64,000 nt of DNA from Oryzias latipes (Eukaryota > Chordata > Actinopteri > Beloniformes > Adrianichthyidae): assembly GCF_002234675.1 (NCBI RefSeq), contig NC_019869.2, positions 10,774,015-10,838,014 on the forward strand, given 5' to 3'. Under the pieces are notes generated by a model that was not told the DNA's origin, searched no databases, and saw only the letters and a list, made by a program, of their open reading frames with translations. Positions 12,540 to 41,813 of this stretch are shown piece by piece. The translations under genes and the position numbers were made by a program. Positions within the stretch are counted from its first letter, which is position 1; the number at the start of each line of letters is the position of its first letter.

Positions 12540-13175
12540 ATTGCCTCCTTTTAACATCAACTTCCCTTCAGGCGTAGCTGGTGTGTGATTCTTCATCGAG
12601 GAACATTTTAAATTGGCAGACCTTTACTAGCAAACTCATCATTTTGAGGTGGTTCTCGTGTACAAGTACTAGATATCTTCTATTTTTGACATTTTGATGC
12701 AAGCATGACAAGAGGGAGTAGCTAAGATCTCGTCTCTTCATTCTTCCGTCTGCAGCCTTCCTTCTCTTTTTGTTTTTCGTGCAACATAGATTGCCTGATC
12801 TGTTATTATTAATCAAAATTGGTATCGTGGTTGCTGGTAATGCATAAGATTGTGATCCTTGGTTTTCAACCTTTGCCTAGAAAAACCCCACAAATGTATC
12901 TTTGTCAATTGAACTGATCTACGTTCTTGCTCACATTACATTTTTTTTTCTTTGTTGAGGAAGTTGTAGTTTCATCTCCCAGGTAATATGTGACTTTTCT
13001 TTGTGTTTGTATAATACAGTTCTATCAAAACTCTTGGCTGTTCTGACTTTTCATCCATGCATATTCAAATTGGTGTTCATTGGTATTAGTAGATTGTAAA
13101 ATGACCAAAAGGTTGTTTAAAATGGAAAAAAAATGAAGTTTAACAAACCAATAAAACCCATATTCTGCATGATAA
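12540..13175 (+). other. tra2a: tra2a 3'UTR and poly(A) signal
   Basis: A gene-free stretch follows the TAA at 12537-12539 and leads to AATAAA at 13150-13155, so cleavage is expected near 13165-13180. No other strong signal comes earlier. The length of about 630 nt is reasonable for tra2a. Confidence 0.6.
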
Positions 13176-16175
13176 ATGTTTAAAGGTGTGAAGCCACAGT
13201 TACTTTTCTTTACTTTCCTCTCAATAAGCCAACAAAAAAATTGTTTTCTTTTTCTTTATTATTTTCTCTATCAAACATAAAGTGTACAAACAAAATGACT
13301 GGTTAACAATAGTTTCTTACTAGTAGAATAACTAATGTTCCAAAACTGTGAAAGAACTAAGGCTTAATCTTAAAAAAAAAAGAATCTTGAGTACATCACC
13401 AAAGTTTTGGATCTATTGACTAGAAAAGGAGCACTATCTCTGAAAATGAACAGCTAATCACAAAGCGAGCCTGAACGAATGAAGGGCTCTTTATCTGTAA
13501 ACCTTGGTCCAGATAATAAGGTTCTGCATTCAAACGAGCTCAATAATCACTGCTGACATGTCATGGGGCCTCTCCGGGTTATGTGTTTCTTCATCCCGAG
13601 GTGATTCCAAAGGTTACATGGTAAAGACTAGCTGGAAAGACACAAAGGTCCACTTAAAGATTTAGCGCTGTTAGCTCGTCTTTATGTCTTTTCACTTTAC
13701 TACATACTTGTTCATACATGCTTTTTTCGGTTATACTGCTGACATTTCATGAAACAAGTCTTTGCTGTACCTGAACCAATGGGAAATCTAGTTAAACAGT
13801 GTTGTTTATTGTTTCAAAAAGGGTTATTAAAAAAACAACAGACATTATCTTTACATGGGAACTGAAATGATTCACAAAAGTCTCCAAGCATGCAGACAGA
13901 CTAGTTTCTAAGTCTCTGCTTTTGTTCCAAACATTCACAAAGAAAAGAAACATTGCACTGATTTCAGGTTCAAGCTTAATTTTTAAAATGAATCAAATCT
14001 GTAAATCATCATATTTGAACAATCTCCCACGAATAGTTTGACCCCCTCGCCCATGCTCATGAGGTAAACATGGAGCTTTCTTATCTACAAGTCCTAAGAA
14101 GTCCAACTGGAAGGGAGAATGTGGAACCGACAGGTTGACCTGGAGCTACATGTTCATAAATTGTGGTTTGGACACACCAAAGGGGGTTGGAGGAGAGAGC
14201 CTTGAATACTTTTCCTCTTAACCAAATGGCAAAACTGAGCCTCTGTCTGCTTTTTCTAAGCACTTGAGTGTAAAATGTTGCTTATCAAGAAGCACAAAAC
14301 CAGTTTTTTATCAAGATGTTTTTTTTTTTAAACTTTTCTTTGTGCTTTACACACACAAAATCTTTATTTGGGTTTAAGCTCTAATAACATTTTAAACTAA
14401 AATGTAAACTGTGCTAAACTAAATTACTTGTTACACATTTAAGAGCTTTTTAGAACTTTTATTTGTTTTGGAAATATGTAAATAATCTGATATTTTTAGT
14501 TAAAAGCAGTAACTCAGTTAATTGGAAACTAATAAATAAATATCTACTTTTTTTATTGAATAGAACCATAGGTAAATTAATCAATTGGAAAAACTTGTAC
14601 TACAAAAAAGTATTGGCCTTTACTGAAAATGTCTACTTTGAAAAGAGAATATAGATTGTGGCCTATTTCAAATCCAACAAAGGATACTTTATTTTTATAT
14701 TAGGTTTAAAAACATAACTAACTACTATCTGATTTACCTATAAATGAATGAGGAAGAAATGTTCCTAACAGATGAGAGAAGATTACAGTAAACAACAGGC
14801 TTTCAAGCAGAAGTTTCCAGCAGCAGAAGAACAAAGCTGCAGGGTAGTTCATGGCCCAACAGTTGAGCTGCAACAAATGACAATGAGTGTGAAAACCTAG
14901 TTTTATGAAACTTCTGTGCAACACGAACACATAGTAACAAAAGTGAAAAAGCTAAAAAATAAAATAAATACACAAAGATGGACAAGTAGTTTCATGTTAA
15001 TAAAAATATATCAAAGCATTTTTAAACATATTAAAGGCACACCTTATAAGAAAAAGAATATAATTAGGATATCATTGAATTCCAAACTATTAAAAAATAC
15101 TCAAACGGAAAAAGAAAAACATTTGTTGATCTTGTGGCCATTTAAGTTAAAAAAATAAAAGAAATGTGAAATTTTGACTAAATTTAACATACCTGTAGAA
15201 TTTCAAGTTAGAATCTGTTTCTGTATTTTAACTTTTACAATAATTTCAACTATTTTTGCAATGTTTTTGGAGGAAAAATGAGTTGAAGAAGAAACAGAAA
15301 AACAGGAAAAGGGAAGAAAATGTACACATTTATTCAATCAACTTGCTTTCCAAAAATTTAATCTGGAATGCCCTTATTTAGATTATTTTTTCCAAGCAAC
15401 AACAACAAATTGATATTTATTTGTAAGGCCACAATAAAGAAAAGAAATCTCTTGGATGTGTTTTGAAGACAAAAACCGCCATTTTCTGATGAGATGAAGT
15501 GTCACCCCACACCACATTCTGAGACGATTACCTCCTCCTCTTCCTCATCTATAACCAGGATGTTTTTTTCTTGAATTTTTTATTTAAAAAAAAGTGTTTC
15601 AAACAGAAAAACAGGTGTTTGGAACAATAACAGAGCCAGAAACGTGGATATTGTTGGTGTGAGGCTCTCCTCAACATGGCGTTCACAGTGTTCCTCCTGT
15701 CTGTCCGGAGCGGTCAGTCACTGGATATAATGACTAAAACTGTAGTTTCTAAGCAAAAATCGGAATGTGTTTCGGAATCACAGAACGACAAATGAAAAAA
15801 AAAGCGATCTCACCAGAAATCTGAGTCCCTGGGTTCAGTATTTTCCTAACAGGGTTTGTGAAAGAGGCGCTGTAGATTGTCTCTTGGAGTGAGGCCAGCA
15901 AAGTTGGGCTATAAGCTGCGTTTAACTTAAACAATGTTAGGAACTTCCAAAGTAAATGTAACCTGATCAATTTGATCAATTCCCCCCTTCTAATTACATT
16001 AATTACGCGCGTATATCTTCCCACATAGGATGAAGTCTAGACTGAAACTTTATGTCAGTTTGCCCCCCTATGGAATTTGTCCATAACAAGAAGTCCCGCA
16101 GCTGGGGGCGGGGAGACTTTCTGTACATTCCTCAGCGATACATTCACTTCTCCTCCCGCAGAGCCTGCGCGCGCA

Positions 16176-16176
<1 letters not shown>

Positions 16177-16210
<34 letters not shown>
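16177..16210. repeat. (CA)n microsatellite
   Basis: A run of about 17 uninterrupted CA dinucleotides lies in the intergenic region between tra2a and igf2bp3. Confidence 0.9.
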
Positions 16211-16212
<2 letters not shown>

Positions 16213-16849
16213 TCAAAGGAGTCTCACACACGGCAAGGCTGCAGCCATGCATCAGTTCATTTAAACCGACAGAGCAGCATAAGGACACACATGGTTGCTG
16301 CCTCTATATGTCCACATCCAAACTTTTGACGCTCGCGTTCAAACACGCAGCGGGATATTTACAACCTGCACATGTGCGCGTTTCGTTCAGAACTTCTTGT
16401 GGAAATCATAGAAGTCTTAAAGCAATGTGCTGTAAGAAAAATAATAATTGTATGATCTCAATTGGCCAAAAGAACTCGCCCACGCGCTATATCCACCCTG
16501 AATGGATTATTTTGAATTTGCCATTGATATTAAAAAATAAAAGTTCCTTTAAACTTTTCAGGATTTCGGGGACATTTTTAAGACAATCGAAATTGAGTTT
16601 GCATTTATTCTAAAAGTTGTTCTAAGCTCTATAGTTTCTTCTCTTTTCATTTGATCTACTCTCTCGGGTGGCACATACGTTTACGTCGAGCGCAAACTTC
16701 CTGAAAAAGCTGAGAACCGTTAGAACAAGTGTGTCGGATTTGCCAATCGACGGGTGTTTGGTTACATCTTTATGCTTTATGACAAAGCCCAGCAGAGGAA
16801 ACAGAAATGGTAGGGCAGAACTGCGTAATTGGCGCGCTGATTCATATGG

Positions 16850-17000
16850 AATTTGTCAAGCCGGGGAGCCAATGAATGAGCGCGCTGAGGCCGAGCCAAA
16901 GCCTGTAGTTCAGAGAGGGTGTGCGCCTCTCTGATTGGCCCAGAGATCTGACCAATCAGACAGCTCGGTGTGTTTGCTCAACAGCAGAGGAGTAAACCCA
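16850..17000. promoter_or_regulatory. CCAAT-box cluster, candidate intergenic promoter or enhancer
   Basis: A less AT-rich island contains three CCAAT pentamers within about 90 bp: gagccaatgaatg near 16866, then an inverted pair ctgattggcc (16931-16940) and gaccaatcaga (16949-16960). The last two form a near-perfect inverted repeat. Paired CCAAT boxes are typical NF-Y targets. No gene starts nearby in an obvious frame, so the function is inferred only. Confidence 0.35.
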
Positions 17001-18329
17001 CACAGACAGACAACCATGGCCCCAGTCTGGAGCGGTGAATGAAGGGCCCACTGAGCCAACGGTGCCTCTGGAACCTGCTTTACACACAGCCACACTTTTC
17101 AATTGAGCTAATTAATTACTAAAAAACACAAACTATGTTAAAGGTCAAATTTGTTTTTAAACACGTTTTATTTATCATTTACATTTTTTTTAAATAGTAT
17201 GAAGCATTTAAACTCTTTAACAAAGCACATTGTTGAAGTTCTTTGTAGCCAAATAATGTTGTGCGTATCAAATGTTGCTTTAAAAAGAACAAAACAAAAG
17301 TAAAGTAGCTGACACAAAGTATGCAAACTTCTTAATTGTTGTGTGTTTGGAGCAAGTTCTTTAGGTTTTACAGAAGTTTATGGTAAAACAAAACTCCTCA
17401 TACCTCCAGCAATCAAAAACAATTTTAAATGTACCTCAGGAATCGACTTAATTAGTTTATTTGTACCTTTTAGTTGGCCACTATTGCAAAAACTAATTTC
17501 TTTAGCTGTTGTAGCATACTTGAATAGATCGTACACTTAAAATGTTCCAATTTAGTCTGAATAAGTATGCAGTTAGTATACTCTACGCTACACTACATGA
17601 TGGTAGCAAGTATAGTAGCCTATACTTATGCTCAAGCACACAATGAAATAAACTTCAACTGAGCTACTTTATGTTAAGAGGTTTCCAATAACTTTTTTTG
17701 TTTTGTTTATAACAAGTAGAAAATTTGGTTGGAACTAGATTAAAAGATGACTTTTTTCACTACCAACAGGTTTGGATTCTGTCTGACGTGGACGTAAAAG
17801 TTTAACCCCTGCTTATAATTTACTTAAGATCCTATTGACAGTTGTGTAATGTTGCAGTCATGTATTGCACACGTGATTGAGCTGGGCTATGCGTTACATA
17901 GGTCGCTCGGGACATACTACCAGTAGTAGAGGAGACCCCTCCCTCTTTAGTAAATCCATGCCAGACAAGATTCGCCATGTGCGTTTGCGCCACATGGCTG
18001 GGGGTTGTGCACAGATGCCTAAACATATGAAAGTAAAAAGCAGAAAAATCAGATTTCACATTAAAGTATACGATCTTAAATGTTCAATTTATGTAAACAC
18101 GAGAAAAAAATGGCCCCCTGTTGGACTTTGAGCCGTGGATCAGACTCAGAGAAGCATGGCTCTACGCCTGCTAGAGAAGATGGACGCCGTCATCAGGTTG
18201 TCATTTCCACTTGAGTGCGAGGGTCCGAAGAGTGCGCGCGGGGTTCTGCCAACGCTCCACACATACCTGCAATTAAATACATCCGATATGCAATTTAACA
18301 ATACAGTGTAACATTATTTATGAATGGCC

Positions 18330-35606
<17,277 letters not shown>

Positions 35607-36397
35607 TCTGCTGGTTTCAGAGAAATGGCGACTCGGTCTGTCAGAAGACTCAAAAGACGGCCGGATGCAGAAGAGTGTAAGGGGAGGAAGATGACGACAG
35701 ACGGTCCTAACGCTCATCTCAGGGGTCGGAGGCTATCTGATCCGAATCGGACTTGCACCCCTCGCTGACTTGAACTGTTGAGTGTGGCAAATAAGACCCT
35801 TTTGCCTTTGGAAGCTCCACCCACTCAACCTCAGCATCTCCTGTGAGAATGTATGTCTGAGGGCTCCCACTGTCACCGGCCCTCACATGTACAATCCTTG
35901 GACCGCTCTCCTCCCCCCACGGGTGCGTTTGTTTTTATTTTCATTTTACACTAGAAGAAGTGCCCCTCCCCTCCCCTTTTACTATCACCTCCTCGGTGTG
36001 GTACTTTAAACGTGACAAGATGTTTTGGTTGACTTCAGATGTAGTTGTCCTGGTGTTTATTGGTGGTAAAGCTTTCTCATGAGTTTCCTGTGGAAGGGAA
36101 AAGGCATTGCTTGGTCCTAGTCGACCATCAGAGGTTTTTTTGTGGGGGGGAGGGAGGGTCGGCCCCAGTTGGGAGGGCCATGTTTAGGCAAAAGGAACCC
36201 TGAAAGGGTGGGTTGTATGAGGCGTTCTGCCTGTATAAAGATAGTGGCATTTTAAAGAAAAAATTGGATGCATTTTATAGATAGACCTATATAAATAGAT
36301 CTATTAAGAGAGGGCAGCACTACGGCTGACACTTAAAAGTAGGGTGCTGAATTATGAGGTGCCCAGAAAAATCAATATATTATGCATTTTACTTAAC

Positions 36398-36419
36398 TAC
36401 CTCAGGATCTAGTACCTCA
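36398..36419 (+). promoter_or_regulatory. igf2bp3: let-7 target sites 1 and 2 in igf2bp3 3'UTR
   Basis: ctacctca at 36398-36405 is a full 8-mer let-7 seed match. Only 8 nt further, tacctca at 36413-36419 is a 7mer-A1 match. This spacing is too tight for simultaneous occupancy but gives alternative registers. Confidence 0.65.
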
Positions 36420-37407
36420 AAAGAGAAAGCGTATATATATATATTAAAGTTTTTTTTTTTTTTTTTTTGGTGGTATTTTGTATACTTTATAAAGCTGATG
36501 GTCTTTGAACATTTTTTATTTTTTTATGAAAATTTAAAACTGGGTCAGCTGCCATCTGACCTTGCCTTCAACTCTGGTGCTTCAGGCGGCATTGTACATG
36601 TGTGTGTGACCCGAGATGACCTTGTACATAAAGTCTATTTGTACATTAGCAGCCCCAGAGCAAGAGTTGGCGCCTCCTCAGCTGGCGGCTGACGACAATA
36701 TAGAGAAAATCGCCTCAGTTTTTTCCCCTGAGGGTCCATCTTCTTGAAGGAAAAAATAGAATACAACCTAAGACATGCAAATAATGCCAACCGTACATAT
36801 TTGCAGCAATGCCATTTAGTTTTGGGATTATTGATAATGCTACTTTAACACGTCAATGTCTTTTCCGCCTTCCTGCGAGGGCTGCAGTCTTGTGTTGCAG
36901 CACAGACTGTGATAAGTCCTCACCGTAGCTGTGAGCAGAGCTTTTTGTTTTTCCTTCTTTATGCCCCACCTTCATCTGTCTCCAGGTCACTCGCCACCCT
37001 CATCACATCGCTGGTTTCTCATTTCATTTTCATAAAATAGGCTTTGTTGTTGCAGGGTGGCCTCCTGTAGTCTGTCCATAAAGTCCACATGGTGTCAGTC
37101 ACTGCATGCATGGTGTGGAAGGGGGAAGTCACAGTGATGCATAGTTTAAATTTTTTTTATTTTTGTGCATTAGGAAAGTGATTTGGCATTCTGTTACCCT
37201 CAAATGTAAGCAGATGTTTCATAATGTTGCTCATATAGGGATAACAGACAACAAAAGGCACAAAACGATGAAGAATCTTGACTTTGGGGGAGTGAGAAGA
37301 AAATCAAACATTAAAAAAAGTAAAAGTCTTTTTTTTTTTCCGTTTTCTATGCCGAATGTAAATATGTTGTGGTATATGTCTCTATCCATGCTTCCACAGT
37401 AGTAAGT

Positions 37408-37415
37408 CTACCTCA
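37408..37415 (+). promoter_or_regulatory. igf2bp3: let-7 target site 3 in igf2bp3 3'UTR
   Basis: ctacctca is a second full 8-mer seed match, about 1 kb downstream of site 1. Confidence 0.6.
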
Positions 37416-37631
37416 GCTTAGGGGGTGGAGGGGGTTATTGCAGCACCAGGCACGCCACCCCACCCCCACTGAGCGCCAGCGCGCACCAATACCTCAGCCC
37501 CCTCCCTTCTCCCCCGAACACCTCTTCCTACCTGGGCGCGCCTTCCTAACACCACGCTTAACTGAGGGGGCTCAAGTGATACTTAACATGACCCCCCCCC
37601 CCCCCCCCCCCCCCCTCCAGTTTGTTTTGAT

Positions 37632-37638
37632 CTACCTC
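37632..37638 (+). promoter_or_regulatory. igf2bp3: let-7 target site 4 in igf2bp3 3'UTR
   Basis: ctacctc followed by t is a 7mer-m8 match, just after the poly-C tract. Confidence 0.45.
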
Positions 37639-39146
37639 TTTAGACATTTTGAATTTGAAATGGAGGCATTCTTCTATTGGTTAGTCCCTCCTCCCACAAT
37701 GATGTATCCTGTGTTTCTGATTAACTAAAAATCATGAACTGTTTAGAATTGAGAGAAAAGTGATCAAAAAAATTTTTTTCAATGTTTATGTAAAAATATA
37801 TATATTCCTTTTTGGCTTTGGTATCCTCAGCATTGGTTCCTTCTTTCTGCTTTCTACTTTTGGTGTGGCTTCCGTGTAGTAGAGCTTTTGCTTCATTTTT
37901 ATGGTAAATGGTCATGGATGTTTTTTTTTTTTTCCCCAAATAGTAAACATAAGAAAATACATTTGATTTAAACGGCCTGCCTTTTTGTTTCTGATTCTTG
38001 TTTTTACCCCCAGAATGATTGCAGATGTCTTTGTTTTTTTTCCGTTTTTTTTCCCTCAGATACTACTTTACATGTCAATTTGATTGCTCTTTTTTTCTTT
38101 TCATCTTTTAGCATTTCTTGGCTTTGTAAAGTGGAAAATCCTTGTTTTTGGGTCAGATTTAAGGGACTGAATATCTTTTTTTTTTTTTTTTTTTTTTTTA
38201 AGGAAAAACAAAGTTTAGCATGATATTTCCCCCTCCGACCATGCTTGTGCCCCACCCCCATCACACACAGCTCCACTTGTCAAATGCCTCTGAATAAAAA
38301 GAGAAATTAAAGTTTTTTTTGAAGGTTTTATTTTCTCCACATTCTACAAGGTAAACAGAACATCCAAAGCAAGAGGACCCCCCCCTTTTAAACAATCATT
38401 TCAATTAAACCAAATCATTGTCCTTCCACCCCCATGCTTCAATGTTTAGTTTTAGTTTATTGGATTGTCTTTCATTTCTAAATCATATTTGAAAAGAAAA
38501 GTAAGATGTTTTCTTTTATACTTTGCAAACTGAAGTCATGTTGTCTATAGTGAGGATGCCACCTTCAGGCAGCTCCTAAAATTAAGTCAGATGTGTATTG
38601 TTCATTTTTAAACTATGTGGTGTTTGCTTGGTTGGAACATTCTAGTTGACAGGAAAATAGTTTCTTGGCTAGTTATTTTTAATCCTGCAGTATACTTTGC
38701 CTGATCCATTGCTGGGGGTTAAATCTAAAATCCTGTACACTTATGTGCCCAGTACAAGTTTTTATTTTTTTTATTTAATAAGTTGCCACTTTGCGCAAGA
38801 TGGTCCTTGAAGCATATACAAAAATTAAAATTGGAATCTGCGGAATGGTTATACCCTCACCACTTTCTCCCCACAAAAGTCACATAACGGTAACTGCTTT
38901 TTCTATGTCAGGGTAGTTCAAATGTGTGTGCTTGCACACATGTACCATATTTTTTTTTAACCAAATTAAAAAATAATCAATCAATAAAAGATTACCTCTC
39001 TTAACTCAACAGTTAATTGGTGAGACTGACGAAACTAATCTGTAAAGGACTCGTCACAATGGCAATGCAATACAGAGGAAAAAGTTGCATAAACACTATT
39101 AATGATCTCAAATTTCAATTTTTGAAAAAAATCTCTGATCTAGATT

Positions 39147-39765
39147 AGGGTCTGCAACCGTCAACATCAACAATGCCATTTGGGCCAATTTCTCTCCGAC
39201 CGAAACTCTATAGGAACCACAAAGTCTTACTAATCCATAAATTTAATTTTTCCCTACATTGCTGCTACTTTTATGCCACATATTTATGAACTGTTCATTT
39301 TTGTCACTAATAAAAACTGAAGTGTGGAGGAAATATGTTTTTCTAAATATAAAATTGCCTTTTACTCTTGACAAATGGACATAAATTCTTTTTTAAATCA
39401 GCAAAAGACCATCCGGCTACAGGACATGTAATCCAATAACAACTTCTAAAACAAAAGTTAAACAGCTTCTTTCTTTCCTGGTTATACCTTAAGTCTACCT
39501 TTGGGTGCTGTCAGTTTTCCTGTTTAAATAGTGCTGTTAACCTGAATATGAAGAAGGCTTAATTGGTTTATGATCCAATAGAAACATTTATTAGGTATGT
39601 ACAAATGCATCTATTCAAAAACATCCAGCAGAATAAAATGTGTGGTCTCAATTTTTCAGTTACAAGCAAAGATTATGGAAGTTCATCCATTTACCAAAGT
39701 TTTGCTGAGTTTTTGAAATATATTTAAGGTTCTTGGTTTAGTGTAATGTCAACAGTGGTGAAAAA
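39147..39765. mobile_element. MITE-F copy 3
   Basis: It begins agggtctgcaaccgtcaac, with aatgccatttgggcc following. It ends tttagtgtaatgtcaacagt, with gg following, at 39738-39759. It shares both ends with the copies at 11058 and 34653; the interior is AT-rich and non-coding. Confidence 0.65.
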
Positions 39766-39833
39766 AGCAATTTTACTGCTTTAGAAGCACCCCAGCCATA
39801 AATTAACTTAAATGACTAAATTTAAATAACTAG

Positions 39834-39834
39834 C

Positions 39835-39884
<50 letters not shown>

Positions 39885-39898
39885 GTATATATATATAA
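39834..39898. repeat. Compound microsatellite (GT)n(ATGT)n(AT)n
   Basis: Consecutive GT, ATGT and AT blocks run without a break between MITE-F copy 3 and MITE-A copy 6. Confidence 0.9.
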
Positions 39899-40767
39899 AT
39901 AAAAAATTTTTTTTTGCCAAAGCAGAGGGTTAACTTTCAATGAGTTTAGTAGTGTTTAGTAGTAATGAGTAGTAACTGTTTATAATATTTAATGTATTTG
40001 TCAAATGGATTTTATTTCTAGATGAGATTGTGTTAAAATGATTATAGGACAGTTTGTTCAAGCTGCACCTTTGGATGACGTGGAGGTAACAGGGGGGGGA
40101 GAAACCAAAGGAAGTAAAACTATAAACCCGTTCAAATGAAGGTAATTAGTTGACTAAGAAAAGCATTTGGAAGTGGAAGTGAAATGAACTGTCACTGCAT
40201 GAGGCTAGGAAAGTGCTCGTGTTTGTGAGATTACTCCCCAGATGGAAGAAGGAAGACGATACAAAGAGACGGCAGAGGCATTAAAAGGTATTTGAAGCTA
40301 CGGCTGGAAGCACAGTTTTCAAGTGTAAAGTCAAAACAACAGTGAGGGGGAAGCTGTTAATGTCTGCCACTAGATTCCTGGGAAGGCAGGTTATCAAAAA
40401 TACTCTGGTATTCACACTATGAAGGTTTCCATGTAAAAACTCTAAGAACACACAACCACTGACCCCATTGGATTAGCAAAGTTATCTTTAAACCATCAAA
40501 ATAAGGAAAAAGGAAAAAAATGCTTTCAGCTCTTCCTGATCAGATTTTCTAATGAGGGCAGGGAAATTAAGCTCCTGCTGAGAAACATAGTTGTCCAGTG
40601 GCTTTGCTTTCTCATGCAACAAGACTTTTTGATGAAAACATCACGTCTTATTAGAGAATTGAACTTTAAGTGTCAATAGGCCTTTTCATAAGAACAATTA
40701 TACATAGCATATTTTAAATACCCAAAATTTTTGGCTTCAGAAGAATTCCCAGAGGAATTTTAAACCT

Positions 40768-41339
40768 GAAAGCCCCGCTCCAATCATTGTTTCATCTATT
40801 TTAAAAGCATTCCCAGTGGTTGTTTTAATTATGATTGTACCATTTCATGCCAAAATCACAAAAAGTTTTTTTTTTCTAGGACATAGTTTGAGGGGAGCAA
40901 CAGTAGTTCATTAGAAATTCACCTGAGTTCTGGGCGAAACTATGGGAGAGTCCCTCATTTCCCATCATCACTTTGTTTACACTGTCTTCTGCTAGCTTAA
41001 ACCTCTTTTACAACCCCAACCATACAACATTGGAGCTACTGTGTCCAGCCGTACAGTTCTGAGCCAGATGCAGCTCAGACGAGGAAAACAAAGCCGTACA
41101 CGGATCTCTTAATCTACAAGATGCATCAGAATGGAGTGGAGCAGGGAGCTTGTGACCTGCCGACTGTAACACCTAGATTGCTGCTACAGACGCTTTCCAT
41201 CTGCAATTTTTCTTCTGCTAAAAATACTCTAAAATTAAATTTTAAGGCATATTTTTTTGTGTCTTCCATCATCAGAAAAATGCCACAAGAGGATGTTAAA
41301 AACACCAAAAACCCAACTTTCATTGGAGCGGGTCATTAA
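40768..41339 (+). mobile_element. MITE-A copy 6, best-preserved simple copy
   Basis: It is about 570 bp long. The left end is gaaagccccgctccaatcat and the right end is attggagcgggtcattaa, which form an inverted terminal repeat of about 16-18 bp. Internal landmarks shared by the family are attatgatt, ggacatagttt, agtagttcattagaaattc, gccgtacagttctgagcc, gaggaaaacaaag and catcagaaaaatgcc. There is no open frame of consequence. It ends about 30 bp before the gpnmb poly(A) signal. TTAA at or next to the ends of several copies hints at a piggyBac-like target, but this is unproven. Confidence 0.85.
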
Positions 41340-41354
41340 ACAAACCACGACAAA

Positions 41355-41813
41355 GTCTGTTAGTTCAATCTTTATTAAAGACAGCTCATCAAACTATGAA
41401 ATGCTTGTTTATAATTAGTCTTGAGATACTGATCTAAAAAATATTGCAGATATCATAATTAATGTGGACTCATAATTGGTCCTACTGCTATAAAGGCAAG
41501 ACAAGGAGAACAACCTACTGCAAAATACTCTTAACACAAAAAAAGGGAAGAAAAAGTTATAATTAGACAAGTATGTTAGATCTCTACATAAAATCAGTTA
41601 GAATGGTCACAAATTTAAGAGTCTCGAACAAATCATCCGAAAAATCACATGACTGTAGCGTTAAAGACTTTCACTTGAACCCGCAACTCCAGATACAATT
41701 GGGATATTAGTATAATTTCTGAAAAATTATTCCTATTGATTTAGGAGTTGCCTTTACTATGCCACGTTCAGCATTGCAATGTTGTCTTTTTATAGACAAC
41801 CTTGTTAACAGTG
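41355..41813 (-). other. gpnmb: gpnmb 3'UTR and poly(A) signal
   Basis: On the minus strand the stop at 41814-41816 is followed by about 440 nt to AATAAA (tttatt on the plus strand, 41371-41376). The transcript would end right beside MITE-A copy 6. Confidence 0.6.

Larger units (their letters stand above)
13180..18280. other. Intergenic region tra2a - igf2bp3, no gene seen
   Basis: Open frames here are short, AT-rich and lack splice context. Visible structures are a (CA)n tract at about 16177-16210, a CpG- and CCAAT-bearing island at about 16660-17060 (listed separately), and a second GC-richer patch at 17880-18010. Nothing resembles a structural RNA gene. Confidence 0.5.
35607..38320 (+). 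other. igf2bp3: igf2bp3 3'UTR with poly(A) signal
   Basis: About 2.7 kb of non-coding DNA separates the TGA at 35604-35606 from AATAAA at 38293-38298. It includes a poly-C tract of about 25 nt near 37590-37614, AU-rich blocks, and four matches to the let-7 seed (listed separately). A long, miRNA-targeted 3'UTR is typical of igf2bp1 and igf2bp3. The true end would need transcript data. Confidence 0.7.
38321..41350. other. Intergenic region igf2bp3 - gpnmb, no gene seen
   Basis: This lies between two convergent genes. It contains MITE-F copy 3, a (GT)n-(ATGT)n-(AT)n tract at about 39834-39898 and MITE-A copy 6. No exon of malsu1, which sits here in human, is recognisable on either strand. Confidence 0.5.

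Noticed and set aside
16077-16613. 178-codon plus-strand frame in intergenic DNA
   Set aside because: It runs through a (CA)n microsatellite (Thr-His repeats), with no family resemblance beyond it.
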